Program-made: the position numbers and the translations under genes | In this document: one piece after another, positions 31,794-40,724 of the stretch | How the letters are laid out: every line of letters begins with the position of its first letter | How positions within the stretch are numbered: the first letter of the stretch is position 1 | Notes under the pieces: model-generated | Database searches by the model: none | The model's input: only the letters and a program-made list of their open reading frames with translations | Told to the model about the DNA's origin: nothing | DNA from: Streptomyces sp. SCL15-4 | GTDB lineage: Bacteria > Actinomycetota > Actinomycetes > Streptomycetales > Streptomycetaceae | Length of the DNA stretch: 64,000 nucleotides | Direction: 5' to 3' | Assembly: GCF_033366695.1 (NCBI RefSeq) | Contig: NZ_JAOBTQ010000001.1 | Span: 930,001-994,000 of the forward strand

Positions 31794-31951
31794 GGATTCC
31801 CTTCAGCTGCCTGTCGGCGACGACGAACACCCCGGCCTTAGCCCGGCCCGCCGTACTCGCGGGCCACCCTAGGTGCTGCCCGCACGGGCCGATGTGCGAA
31901 AACCATCACACCGGCGGGGTGGCCGGCGCCACAGGGGCGCGCCGCGCCGCG

Positions 31952-32902
31952 TCACCGGCGGAGGCGGTCCTGCCGGGCCCGGTGTGCGCGCGGGGACGGG
32001 CGCGGCGGAGGCGGGCCGTGCGGGTCCGGGCTGGATACGGGGGCGGGGGCGGGGGCCGTCCGGGTGGCGGGGCGGAGCCGTTGCGGGCGGCACGCGGGCC
32101 TCGCGGCGGTGGGTCCGTGGAGCCGTGGGACCGCGAGGCGACGGAGCCGGGTCCGTACGGACGTGCGCAGCCGCCCGCCCCGGCCGTGCGGCAGGGCGAG
32201 GACGATCGCCGCGGCCACGGCGATCAGGTGCTCGCGGCCCGCCAGGTTGGGCACGGCGAGGGACTCCCACACCATCGAGCCGCCGGTCAGCGTGAAGACC
32301 ACGGGAGCGCGGCGGACCACCGCGAGATAGGTGAACAGGCCGACCACGGCCGCCGAGGGGCCGGTGTCGAGCACCCGCCCGGCCTCGGGCGGCAGTCCGA
32401 GCCCCCACCAGCCGGGACCCAGGGCGACCATGAGGCGGGCGGTGAGGGTGCCGGCCAGGGTGGTGGTGTAGGCGATCAGCAGGGTGCGGGCCCGGCCCAG
32501 GACCAGTTCGGCGAGGGCGAAGGCCAGGAAGAGCTGGGTGATGCCCGCCCACACCGGCAGGTCGAGCGCCGGGACGTACAGCGACACGGGGGTGCGCAGC
32601 AGCGACAGCCACAGCGGCAGGTCGGCCCGGACGCCGCCGAGCCGCCGTACCCACACCGCTCCGGCGGGATGCTGGGCGATGTCGTGGAAGAGGACGACAC
32701 CGAAGGCGGCGACGAACGCCAGCAGCAGCCCGGACAGCCCGCGCCGCGCGAGCCGCCGTACCGGGTCGACGACGATGCCGTGCCACTCGGTCGCCAGGGT
32801 GCGCCCGGTGCGCCGGACGAGGCGCGCGAGCGTGGACGTGGCGGGGCCCTGCCGGGTGTGTCCTTCTGCGATCACCGAGGACAGTCCAGCGATCCGGCGC
32901 AC
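31952..32902 (-). CDS. Rhomboid-like membrane protein
   Basis: The 316-residue product has about six hydrophobic helices between residues 50 and 235, then a Pro/Arg-rich cytosolic tail. TGPSAAVVGLF resembles the rhomboid GxSx serine motif and REHLIAVAAAIVLAL has a His in the position of the TM6 catalytic His, so proteolytic competence is possible. GPSA departs from the canonical GASG. The start is uncertain: GTG at 32902 is used, but no clear ribosome site precedes it, and a GTG at 32875 is possible. It is upstream of pyc on the same strand, 158 bp away. Confidence 0.65.
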   Translation of the reverse strand: MRRIAGLSSVIAEGHTRQGPATSTLARLVRRTGRTLATEWHGIVVDPVRRLARRGLSGLLLAFVAAFGVVLFHDIAQHPAGAVWVRRLGGVRADLPLWLSLLRTPVSLYVPALDLPVWAGITQLFLAFALAELVLGRARTLLIAYTTTLAGTLTARLMVALGPGWWGLGLPPEAGRVLDTGPSAAVVGLFTYLAVVRRAPVVFTLTGGSMVWESLAVPNLAGREHLIAVAAAIVLALPHGRGGRLRTSVRTRLRRLAVPRLHGPTAARPACRPQRLRPATRTAPAPAPVSSPDPHGPPPPRPSPRAHRARQDRLRR

Positions 32903-33058
32903 GGGGCGTCAAGTCTCATAAGCGTGTCAAGTACCACCATGGGAATCAGGTGCCGGACGCAACCTTCGCCCCCTTTTATCCGTCCCTGATCCCGGCATTG
33001 CGGCGCGAATGACCGTCGAGATCAGGGAACGTAACGGGACCCGTTCTTTTTTGATCAC

Positions 33059-33085
33059 GAACTCTCGTATAGTGACCGCGAGTTC
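33059..33085 (+). promoter_or_regulatory. Conservon promoter with flanking inverted repeat
   Basis: A good -10 TATAGT lies at 33068-33073, 60 bases before cvnA. It is flanked by GAACTC (33059-33064) and its complement GAGTTC (33080-33085). No good -35 stands 17 bp upstream, which fits an activator- or repressor-controlled promoter. Confidence 0.5.
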
Positions 33086-33132
33086 ACGACCTGTGCCATG
33101 TCTCCCAGCCGCACGAGGACCAGACCGGACCG

Positions 33133-34839
33133 ATGACCGCGCCCACGCACCCCGGCGACCGACCCTCCCTCCGTACGTTCGTCTCCGCTCTCGCCGTGAC
33201 CGGTGTGCTGTCGGCGCTCGCGGTCTGCGCGGCCGTGGCGGTGGCCCCGGGCTCGGTGCGCACCCCGCTCGCCGGGGGCGGGGCCGTGGCGGCGGTCGTC
33301 CTCAGCGCCGCGGTGGCCACGGCCGCGCACGCGCGGCGCTCCGCGCGGAACGCCCGGCAGCGGCTGGAGGGCGTCACCCAGGACATCGGACGGCTGCTCC
33401 AGCAGCAGGCCCGTACGACCGAGGAGGCCCGCCAGGAGCAGCAGCGCCTCCTCGACGAACTGGCCCGGCAGCGCGCCGAGCTGACGGAGTCCTTCGCCGC
33501 CGAGCGGGACCACCTGGTCGCGGAGGGCACCCGGGAGCTGGACCGGTTCCGGCAGGAGAACGCCCGCCTGGCGGGCGAGTTGGAGCAGGCCCGGCGCGAG
33601 CGGTCGGCCGCGATCTCCGCGACCTCCAACGCCGCCGGCCGGATGCAGGCCCTGGCCACGGCCACGCTCGCCGACCTGCGCGCGATGGAGGAGCGGCACA
33701 CCGACGAGGACGTGCTGACCGATCTGCTGCACCTCGACCACCGCACCGCCCAGGCCGGCCGGCTCGCGGACTCCATCGCCGTGCTCACCGGGGCGCGTTC
33801 GGGGCGCCGGTGGGCGCGGCCGATCGGGATGGAGTCGATCCTGCGCGGCGCGATGGGCCGGATCGCCGGGTACCGGCGGGTGCGGGTGCACTCGACGAGC
33901 GAGGCCGCCGTCGCCGGGCACGCCGCCGAGGGCGTGATGCACGCGCTCGCCGAACTCCTCGACAACGCCGCGAACTTCTCGCCGCCCACGGCCGAGGTCC
34001 ACGTCTACGTGGAGGAGGTGCCGGCCGGGGTCATCGTGTCGGTGGAGGACAGCGGGCTGGTGATGGGCGATGTGCAGCTGCGCCGCGCCGAACGGGCGGT
34101 CGCCGGGGACGTCTCCGAGCTGGGCGGTCTCACCGGCACCCGGCTCGGGCTCGCCGTGGTCGGGCGGCTCGCCCGCAAGCACGGGCTCAAGGTGTCGTTC
34201 CGGCCCTCCGCGCGCGGCGGCACGGGCGTGCTGCTGCTCATCCCGCAGTCCATCCTGACCGGCCCGGCCCCGGCCGAACCGGCCGCCGCGGCCCCGCCCG
34301 CGCCGGGCGCGACGCCCGTGCACGGCGGAACGCCCGCGCCGGCGCCGACCGCCCCGGAGGCCGCTCCGGTCCACGAGTCCGCCGCGCCGCCGGAACCGGG
34401 CCCGGCCGGGCTGCCCAAGCGGCGCCGGGGCCGCACGCTCGCCGAGGCCGAGCGCGCCCGGTCCGCGTCCGGCACCGAAGCGCGCACCGCGCCGACCGCC
34501 GACGAGGGCAAGGCCCGCGCCGCCCGCTTCAGCAGCTTCCGCCAGGCCGTCCGCCCGTCGGCACCGGCCGGCCCGCGGCCCGGAGCCACGGCCGGTGCGC
34601 CGGAGGACGAAGTCCCGGCCGGTTCCTCCGGACCGGCGGGCGCGTCCGGCGCGGCCCACGCGCCGGCACCGGACGACCACACCGCCGCCTCTCCGGCGCG
34701 CACCGGCGCTTCGACACCCGCGCCCCCGTCGGCCGACACGCCGGCCGGCCCTGCCCCGTACGGCCCCGGCGAGCACGGCTCCCCAGGCTCCTCCCTCTCG
34801 CACACGCACGCGCACCCGGAAGGCGACACCACTTCATGA
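33133..34839 (+). CDS. cvnA: Conservon sensor-kinase-like protein CvnA
   Basis: The 568-residue protein has two N-terminal transmembrane helices (about 15-65) and a coiled coil (about 70-160). A HATPase domain follows (about 230-375, N box ALAELLDNAANFSPP, G box VEDSGLVMGD and RLGLAVVGRLARKHG). A 190-residue Pro/Ala-rich disordered tail ends it. In Streptomyces conservons CvnA works with CvnB, C and D as a membrane-associated, G-protein-like signalling complex. No canonical phospho-accepting His box is evident, as in other CvnA proteins. The next gene overlaps its stop as ATGA. Confidence 0.93.
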   Translation: MTAPTHPGDRPSLRTFVSALAVTGVLSALAVCAAVAVAPGSVRTPLAGGGAVAAVVLSAAVATAAHARRSARNARQRLEGVTQDIGRLLQQQARTTEEARQEQQRLLDELARQRAELTESFAAERDHLVAEGTRELDRFRQENARLAGELEQARRERSAAISATSNAAGRMQALATATLADLRAMEERHTDEDVLTDLLHLDHRTAQAGRLADSIAVLTGARSGRRWARPIGMESILRGAMGRIAGYRRVRVHSTSEAAVAGHAAEGVMHALAELLDNAANFSPPTAEVHVYVEEVPAGVIVSVEDSGLVMGDVQLRRAERAVAGDVSELGGLTGTRLGLAVVGRLARKHGLKVSFRPSARGGTGVLLLIPQSILTGPAPAEPAAAAPPAPGATPVHGGTPAPAPTAPEAAPVHESAAPPEPGPAGLPKRRRGRTLAEAERARSASGTEARTAPTADEGKARAARFSSFRQAVRPSAPAGPRPGATAGAPEDEVPAGSSGPAGASGAAHAPAPDDHTAASPARTGASTPAPPSADTPAGPAPYGPGEHGSPGSSLSHTHAHPEGDTTS

Positions 34840-35243
34840 CCGGCCCGACCACCGCCGACGACAAGCTCACCTGGCTCCTGGAGGGCCTGCTGGAGAGGAC
34901 CCCGGGTGCCCGGCACGCGCTCGTGCTGTCCCGGGACGGGCTGAAGCTGTGCCGGACGCCGGAGCTGAGCGTCGACCAGGCCGACCAGCTGGCCGCGATC
35001 GCCGCCGGCATCCAGTCGCTGTCGCACGGCGCGTCCGTGGAGTTCGGCGACGGCAGCGGCGGCGTGCGCTCGGCGATGACCGAGTTCTACGGCGGTGTGC
35101 TGTTCATCGTGGAAGCGGGCGCCGGCGCCCATCTGGCCGTGATCACCACCGAGGACGCGGACGCCGGTGTCGTCGGGCACAACATGAGCGAGCTGGTGGA
35201 GCAGCTCGGCGCGTACCTGACCGCTCTGCCCCGTACGTCATGA
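34836..35243 (+). CDS. cvnB: Roadblock/LC7 protein CvnB
   Basis: The 135-residue protein is a single roadblock/LC7 domain (LTWLLEGLLERTPGARHALVLSRDGL, GGVLFIVEAGAGAHLAV). In bacteria these act as regulators of small Ras-like GTPases such as MglA and CvnD. The length and position as second conservon gene are standard. Start and stop both form ATGA overlaps with neighbours, so the four cvn genes are translated together. Confidence 0.93.
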   Translation: MTGPTTADDKLTWLLEGLLERTPGARHALVLSRDGLKLCRTPELSVDQADQLAAIAAGIQSLSHGASVEFGDGSGGVRSAMTEFYGGVLFIVEAGAGAHLAVITTEDADAGVVGHNMSELVEQLGAYLTALPRTS

Positions 35244-35602
35244 GCGGACCCGGCAGGAACCGTCCGGGCCGCGACGACGCTCCCGACCGGCTGTACACCA
35301 TCACCCAGGGCCGCAGCCGGTCCGATCCCGACAACCCCTTCGACCTGGTCACCCTCGTGGTGGCCGAGTCGGAGCCGACGGCCGGCCTGCAGTCGGAGCA
35401 CGTGGCGATCCTGAAGCTGGCCCAGTCACCCACCTCGGTGGTGGAGATCGCCGCCGAGCTGCGGCTGCCCGTGGGCATCACCAAGGTCCTGCTGGCCGAT
35501 CTGCTGGCGGCGGGCCGGGTCAGCGCCCGGCATCCGCGCCGCCCGGCCATCACCGATCCCGACATCCTGGAGCAGGTGCTCGTTGGACTTCGCAACCTCT
35601 GA
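35240..35602 (+). CDS. cvnC: DUF742 protein CvnC
   Basis: The 120-residue protein has the DUF742 winged-helix-like fold with RLYTITQGRS at the start, EHVAILKLAQSPTSVVEIAAELRLPVGITKVLLADL as the HTH-like core and ILEQVLVGLRNL at the end. It is the conserved third conservon member, of unknown biochemical role, and bridges CvnB and CvnD in proposed complexes. Its 3' end overlaps a possible cvnD start. Confidence 0.92.
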   Translation: MSGPGRNRPGRDDAPDRLYTITQGRSRSDPDNPFDLVTLVVAESEPTAGLQSEHVAILKLAQSPTSVVEIAAELRLPVGITKVLLADLLAAGRVSARHPRRPAITDPDILEQVLVGLRNL

Positions 35603-36245
35603 CATGGGGGTCCCCCCGCTCGAGCGGAGCCGAGAGCGGAGGAGCACCCCGTTGAGTGCCTCCGCCGACCAAGGCTTCAAGATCGTGGTCGTGGGCGGCT
35701 TCGGCGTCGGCAAGACCACGCTGGTCCGCTCGGTCAGCGAGATCCGTCCCCTCAACACCGAGGAGACGATGACCCAGGCCGGCGCGGCGATCGACGACAT
35801 CGCCCAGGTCCGCGGCAAGTCCGCGACCACCGTGGCCTTCGACTTCGGCCGGATCACGCTGGACGCGCGCAATGTGCTGTACCTGTTCGGCGCGCCGGGC
35901 CAGGAACGGTTCTGGTTCCTGTGGGACCGCCTGTTCACCGGCACGCTGGGCGCGGTCGTCCTGGTCGACACCCGGCGGATCGACGATTCCTGGTACGCCA
36001 TCGACCGGCTGGAGCACCACGGCACGCCGTTCATCGTGGCCTGCAACGACTTCGGCGGCCCGGTGCGTGCCGGGGCGGACGTCCGCGAGGCCCTCGACCT
36101 CGATCCGCAGGTGCCGCTGGTCGACTGCGACGCCCGCTCCCGGGAGTCGGGCAAACAGGTGCTGATCACGCTGGTGCAGCACGTGAAGAACCGGTACGCC
36201 GACCCGTCCGCGCGGGCGGGCCTGCCCCGACAGGAGTTCGTGTGA
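35583..36245 (+). CDS. cvnD: Ras-like small GTPase CvnD
   Basis: This is the conservon GTPase, with P-loop GGFGVGKTTLV, ETMTQAGAAIDD switch I region, DFGRITL and FGAPGQERF (WALKER B/switch II, with GQ rather than DTAGQ) and a VACNDFGG specificity loop. Two starts are possible. TTG at 35583 inside the end of cvnC gives 220 residues beginning MDFATSD, which is family-like. TTG at 35652 follows GGAGGAGCACCCCG and gives 197 residues. Between them lies a GC-rich repeat-like segment that adds MGVPPLERSRERRSTP. I list the longer frame. The GTGA overlap with the P450 is at 36242. Confidence 0.88.
   Translation: MDFATSDMGVPPLERSRERRSTPLSASADQGFKIVVVGGFGVGKTTLVRSVSEIRPLNTEETMTQAGAAIDDIAQVRGKSATTVAFDFGRITLDARNVLYLFGAPGQERFWFLWDRLFTGTLGAVVLVDTRRIDDSWYAIDRLEHHGTPFIVACNDFGGPVRAGADVREALDLDPQVPLVDCDARSRESGKQVLITLVQHVKNRYADPSARAGLPRQEFV
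35604..35651. repeat. Streptomyces dispersed-repeat-like segment inside cvnD 5' coding
   Basis: The bases 35604-35651 start with ATGGGGGTCCCCCCGCTCGA and continue with GCCGAGAG and GGAGGAG. This is the pattern of a short repeat element that I recall in many Streptomyces intergenic regions. It is in frame with cvnD, adds about 16 residues, and may carry the ribosome site of the internal TTG start. Confidence 0.6.
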
Positions 36246-37453
36246 CCACCCCCGACGCCGTCCCGCTCAGCGGTCCCCGGTTCCAGACCGAACCCGCCCG
36301 CCTGTACCGGGAGATGCGGCGCGACCACGGCGCCGTGGTGCCGGTGCTGCTCGACGGTGACATCCCGGCCTGGCTGGTGCTCGGCTACCGGGAACTGCAC
36401 CAGGTCACCGGCGATCCCGTGCTGTTCAGCCGGGACTCGGACCTGTGGAACCAGTGGGAGAACATTCCCGCGGACTGGCCGCTGCTGCCGATGATCGGGC
36501 GCAAGCAGCCGTCGATCCTCTACACCGTCGGCGAACGGCACCGGCAGCGCGCGGCGATGGTGAGCAACGCGCTGGAGGCGGTGGACGCGTTCGAACTGCG
36601 CGGGCACGCCGAGCGGTTCGCGGACGAGCTGATCGACGCGCTGTGCGCCGCGGGCGAGGCCGATCTGATCGCGCAGTACGCGATGCTGCTGCCGGTGCGG
36701 GTCCTGGCCCGGCTGTACGGCTTCTCCGACGAGGACGGCCCCGGGCTCGTCACCGCCCTGAACGACATGATCGACGGCCGGGAGCGGGCGCTGGCCGGGC
36801 AGGCGCACCTGGCCGGTTCGATGGCCCGGCTGGTCGCGGACCGGAAGAAGGAGCCCGCCAACGACGTGGTCTCCCGGATGCTCGCCGACGACAGCGGCTT
36901 CGGCGACGAGGAGATCGTGCAGGACCTGATGGTGATGCTGGCGGCCGGGCACCAGCCGACCGCCGACTGGATCGGCAACTCGCTGCGGCTGATGCTGACC
37001 GACGAGCGGTTCGCCGCCTCCCTGTTCGGCGGGCGCAACAGCGTCGCCGAGGCGATGAACGAGGTGCTGTGGGAGGACACGCCCACGCAGAACGTGGCGG
37101 GCCGCTGGGCCGCCCGCGACACCCGCCTCGGCGGCCGGGCCGTCCGCGCCGGCGACCTGCTGCTGCTCGGTCTGCAGGGCGCCAACTCCGATCCGCAGGT
37201 GCGGACCGACGCCTCGGTGCTGACCGGCGGCAACAACGCGCACTTCTCCTTCGGCCACGGTGAGCACCGCTGCCCGTTCCCCGCGCAGGAGGTCGCCGAG
37301 GTGATCGCGCGGACCGGCATCGAGGTGGTGCTGGACCGGCTGCCGGACATCGACCTGGCGGTGCCCGCCGACTCCCTCACCCGACGGCCCTCGCCCTGGC
37401 TGAGAGGACTGACCAGACTCCCCGTCCGGTTCACTCCCGTACCAGCCCGCTGA
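36242..37453 (+). CDS. CYP157-like cytochrome P450 lacking the EXXR arginine
   Basis: The 403-residue protein is a P450 fused to the conservon operon by a GTGA overlap. Heme cysteine is C344 in FSFGHGEHRCPFPAQE. The K-helix reads EVLW (274-277), so the normally invariant Arg of EXXR is Trp, a hallmark of Streptomyces CYP157. The I-helix has AAGHQPTADW: Gln and Pro at the acid and first Thr sites. Conservons often carry such a P450 as a fifth gene. Catalytic role is unknown; the changes may alter heme pocket or redox partner behaviour. Confidence 0.9.
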   Translation: MTTPDAVPLSGPRFQTEPARLYREMRRDHGAVVPVLLDGDIPAWLVLGYRELHQVTGDPVLFSRDSDLWNQWENIPADWPLLPMIGRKQPSILYTVGERHRQRAAMVSNALEAVDAFELRGHAERFADELIDALCAAGEADLIAQYAMLLPVRVLARLYGFSDEDGPGLVTALNDMIDGRERALAGQAHLAGSMARLVADRKKEPANDVVSRMLADDSGFGDEEIVQDLMVMLAAGHQPTADWIGNSLRLMLTDERFAASLFGGRNSVAEAMNEVLWEDTPTQNVAGRWAARDTRLGGRAVRAGDLLLLGLQGANSDPQVRTDASVLTGGNNAHFSFGHGEHRCPFPAQEVAEVIARTGIEVVLDRLPDIDLAVPADSLTRRPSPWLRGLTRLPVRFTPVPAR

Positions 37454-37560
37454 TCCCGCGTCGCCCCGGCCGGTGCGTCGTACGGCCGGGGGTCCGGATT
37501 CGTCCCCGGACCGGCGCCGTACCCGCGCACTTCCGACCCCGACCTGGGAGGCACGTCACG

Positions 37561-38787
37561 ATGACGACCGGTACCGCAGCACCCCGCATCGCCCTGGACC
37601 CCTTCGTCACCGACCTGGACGCCGAGAGCGCGGCGCTGCGCGCGGCCGGTCCGCTCGCCGCGGTCGAGCTGCCGGGCGGGGTCCCGGTGTGGGCCGTCAC
37701 CCACCACGCCGAGGCCAAGGCGCTGCTCACCGACCCGCGTCTGGTGAAGGACATCAATGTGTGGGGTGCCTGGCGGCGCGGCGAGATACCGGCCGACTGG
37801 CCGCTGATCGGCCTGGCCAACCCGGGCCGCTCCATGCTCACGGTCGACGGCGCCGACCACCGCCGGCTGCGCACGCTGGTCGCGCAGGCGCTCACCCCGC
37901 GCCGTGTGGAGCGGATGCGGGAGCGGATCGGGAAGCTCACCCAGGACCTGCTGGACGCGCTGCCCGCGGACGGCGGGACCGTCGACCTGAAGTCGGCCTT
38001 CGCCTATCCGCTGCCGATGTACGTCATCGCCGACCTGATGGGCATCGAGGAGGCGCGGCTGCCCCGGCTGAAGGTGCTGTTCGAGAAGTTCTTCTCCACG
38101 CAGACCCCGCCACAGGAGGTCGTGGCGACCCTCACCGAGCTGGCGCGGATCATGGGCGAGACGGTGGCGGCGAAGCGGGCCGCGCCCGGTGACGACCTGA
38201 CCAGCGCGCTGATCCTCGCGGCGGAGGACGGCGACCGGCTCACCGACGAGGAGATCGTCTCCACGCTCCAGCTGATGGTGGCGGCCGGCCACGAGACGAC
38301 GATCTCGCTGATCGTCAACGCCGTCGTCAACCTCTCCACCCATCCCGAGCAGCGCGCCCTGGTGCTGTCCGGGCAGGCCGACTGGTCGGCGGTGATCGAG
38401 GAGACGCTGCGCTACTCCACGCCCACCTCGCACGTCCTGATCCGGTTCGCGACCGAGGACGTGCCGGTCGGCGACAAGGTGATCCCGGCCGGGGACGCGC
38501 TGATCGTGTCGTACGGCGCGATCGGCCGCGACGAGCACGCGCACGGCCCGACCGCGGGCCGGTTCGACATCACCCGCGAGACGCGCAACCGGCACATCTC
38601 CTTCGGCCACGGCCCGCACGTCTGCCCCGGCGCCGCCCTGTCCCGGCTGGAGGCGGGGGTCGCTCTGCCGGCGCTGTACGCCCGTTTCCCCGGCCTTGAC
38701 CTGGCGGTGCCGGCGAGCGAGCTGCGCAACAAGCCGGTGGTCACCCAGAACGACCTCTTCGAACTGCCTGTACGACTCACCCCCTAG
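37561..38787 (+). CDS. Cytochrome P450 (conservon partner, CYP154-like)
   Basis: The 408-residue protein is a canonical bacterial class I P450: I-helix AAGHETT (241-247), K-helix ETLR (281-284) and heme loop SFGHGPHVCPGAAL with C355. It follows the CYP157-like gene by 107 bp; in S. coelicolor conservons such a CYP157 is paired with a CYP154 or CYP156 enzyme, so I suggest CYP154-like without certainty. Likely a soluble monooxygenase using ferredoxin encoded elsewhere. Confidence 0.9.
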   Translation: MTTGTAAPRIALDPFVTDLDAESAALRAAGPLAAVELPGGVPVWAVTHHAEAKALLTDPRLVKDINVWGAWRRGEIPADWPLIGLANPGRSMLTVDGADHRRLRTLVAQALTPRRVERMRERIGKLTQDLLDALPADGGTVDLKSAFAYPLPMYVIADLMGIEEARLPRLKVLFEKFFSTQTPPQEVVATLTELARIMGETVAAKRAAPGDDLTSALILAAEDGDRLTDEEIVSTLQLMVAAGHETTISLIVNAVVNLSTHPEQRALVLSGQADWSAVIEETLRYSTPTSHVLIRFATEDVPVGDKVIPAGDALIVSYGAIGRDEHAHGPTAGRFDITRETRNRHISFGHGPHVCPGAALSRLEAGVALPALYARFPGLDLAVPASELRNKPVVTQNDLFELPVRLTP

Positions 38788-38799
38788 CGCACCGGCGCA

Positions 38800-38841
38800 G
38801 CGCCCTCGGCGCGCGGCAGCGGTGCCGTGCACCGAGGGCGT
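38800..38841 (+). terminator. Terminator after the conservon/P450 block
   Basis: 9-bp perfect inverted repeat (38801-38809 and 38832-38840) plus one G-T pair, 13 bases after the P450 stop; 22-base loop. Confidence 0.55.
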
Positions 38842-39170
38842 CAACTTCGCGCCCGTCGATTCATGCTGGGAAAGGGTGAGCGGCACGGAGGTGAGCAGGC
38901 GTTTTCGGCCACGGCTGAGCTGGCGCTTGGTGTCAGGCGGACATGGGTGGCCGGAGTGGCACGGTCCGGGCGGCGACGGGCGATCGAGGGAAAAGGGGCG
39001 TCGGGGAAGGGCCGTTGAAACCCGCCCCGCCAGGTTGGCGTGAGCCGTTCGGCCGTCTCTTCCCGAGGTCACGCGAATGCGCTGCCCTGACAGGCGTTCG
39101 GGCGTCGCCGCCGGCGCATTCGTGGCCGGTAGGGGCGCACTTCCGCAACGCCGACGCAAGGGGAAGACCC
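38842..39170. other. Upstream region of the DUF11 gene
   Basis: Together with the terminator this makes a 383-base gap. It should hold the promoter of the gene at 39171, whose ribosome site is AAGGGGAAG. I see no gene, no convincing hexamer pair and no strong palindrome in it. Confidence 0.5.
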
Positions 39171-40574
39171 ATGACCACACCTCCCGCCGCTCCGCTCCGG
39201 GTCACGCTCGTGAACGGCGGCTTCGAACAGCCTCCGGTCGCCGGCATGGCGATCCTGCCGGACGCCTCGCAGACACAGGCGCCCACCCGGGTCCCGGGCT
39301 GGCTCACCACCGCGTCCGACCACATGATCGAACTGTGGCGGTCGGGCTTCAACGGCGTTCCCTCGGCGGAGGGTTCCCAGTTCGCCGAGCTGAACGCCAA
39401 CCAGGTCTCCACGCTCTACCAGGACCTGCCGACCACGCCCGGGTCCACGCTGTACTGGCGGCTCTACCACCGTGGCCGCCTGGGACAGGACACCATGGCC
39501 CTGGACATCGGCGCGCCAGGCGCACCGGTGGAACAGCGGCGCTTCACCGACGGCACCGCCGCCTGGGGCTTCTACACCGGCACCTACACCGTCCCGGCGG
39601 GACAGACGACGACGCGCTTCTCCTTCCGGTCCGTCTCCGCGGCCGGCGGCAACCGCAGCGTCGGCAACTTCCTCGACGGCGTGTTCTTCGGCACCGCTCC
39701 CTTCGTGGAGCTGACCAAGTCCGCCATTCCCGTCGGGCCGCTGGAGGTGGGCGACGTGATCACCTACCGCGTCACCGCGAAGAACGAGGGCGGCGGCTCG
39801 GCGGAGAACCTCGTGCTGAGCGACGACATCCCGGAGGGCACGACGTACGTGCCCGGGTCCCTGCGCATCGTCGACGGCCCGAACGCGGGCCCGAAGACCG
39901 ACGCGCAGGGCGACGACCAGGCGTACTTCGACGAGGACGCCAACAGGGTCGTCTTCCACCTGGGCAACGGCGCGTCCGCCGGCCAGGGCGGCACGCTGCC
40001 CAGCACCGAGACCGTACCGGCGGGCACCACGGTGGAGTACCGGGTGCTGATCGGCCGGTCCGCCGGCGGCACACAGATCAGCAACACCGCCACCGCCGCC
40101 TACGAGAACCGGCTCGGCGACACCCCGAAACCGCTGACCGCCACGTCGAACGAGCAGGTCACCGAGGTCCTCGCGGCCGCCGACCTGGCCGTGACGAAGG
40201 CGGCCGACGCGACCACGGTGACCGTCGGCCAGACGGTGACGTACCGCATCACCGTCCGCAACTCCGGCCCGAACGAGGCCACCGGCGTCGTCGTGACCGA
40301 CGAGCTGCCGTACGGCCTCGCCTTCCTGTCCGCCGACAGCGCCTCCGGCACGTACGACCCGGCCACCGGCGAGTGGACGGCAGGCGACGTACCCGACGGC
40401 GCCACCGCGACCCTCGTCCTGCGGGCCAAGGCCACGGAGGCCGGCTCGCTCACCAACACCGCCTCGGTGACCGGCAACGAGACGGAGCCGGACACCTCCG
40501 ACAACACCGACTCCGTCACCATCTGCGTCGAACCCGCCCCGTCCTGCTGTGACCCGTGCGCGGCGCGCGCGTAG
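39171..40574 (+). CDS. DUF11-repeat surface-type protein without a signal peptide
   Basis: The 467-residue product begins with a CBM-like or jelly-roll region (about 10-175, VNGGFEQPPV and GWLTTASDHMIELW). Two DUF11 repeats follow (about 180-320 and 340-450, with ITYRVTAKNEGGGSAENLVLSDDIPEGTTY and VTYRITVRNSGPNEATGVVVTDELP). The tail is EPAPSCCDPCAARA, rich in Cys. DUF11 proteins are usually secreted adhesins or stalks, yet the start MTTPPAAPLRVTLVNGG lacks a hydrophobic leader and no LPxTG is seen. It may leave the cell by another route or have a cytosolic role. The ATG at 39171 has a clear ribosome site. Confidence 0.82.
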   Translation: MTTPPAAPLRVTLVNGGFEQPPVAGMAILPDASQTQAPTRVPGWLTTASDHMIELWRSGFNGVPSAEGSQFAELNANQVSTLYQDLPTTPGSTLYWRLYHRGRLGQDTMALDIGAPGAPVEQRRFTDGTAAWGFYTGTYTVPAGQTTTRFSFRSVSAAGGNRSVGNFLDGVFFGTAPFVELTKSAIPVGPLEVGDVITYRVTAKNEGGGSAENLVLSDDIPEGTTYVPGSLRIVDGPNAGPKTDAQGDDQAYFDEDANRVVFHLGNGASAGQGGTLPSTETVPAGTTVEYRVLIGRSAGGTQISNTATAAYENRLGDTPKPLTATSNEQVTEVLAAADLAVTKAADATTVTVGQTVTYRITVRNSGPNEATGVVVTDELPYGLAFLSADSASGTYDPATGEWTAGDVPDGATATLVLRAKATEAGSLTNTASVTGNETEPDTSDNTDSVTICVEPAPSCCDPCAARA

Positions 40575-40675
40575 CGGCAGACGCCACCTGAACCACCCAC
40601 GGAGCAACGGGACCCCGCACGGCGGAGTGACCGCCTCCGGTCAAGCCCTCCTCTCCGATGGACCGGCGTGATCCC

Positions 40676-40720
40676 GGCCGCGCGGCGTCCTCACTTCGTG
40701 CGTGAGGGCGCCGCGCGGCC
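40676..40720. terminator. Strong bidirectional hairpin terminator
   Basis: 19-bp stem with one G-T wobble (40676-40694 with 40702-40720), 7-base loop, located between the convergent DUF11 and quinone reductase genes. Confidence 0.85.
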
Positions 40721-40724
40721 TCCT

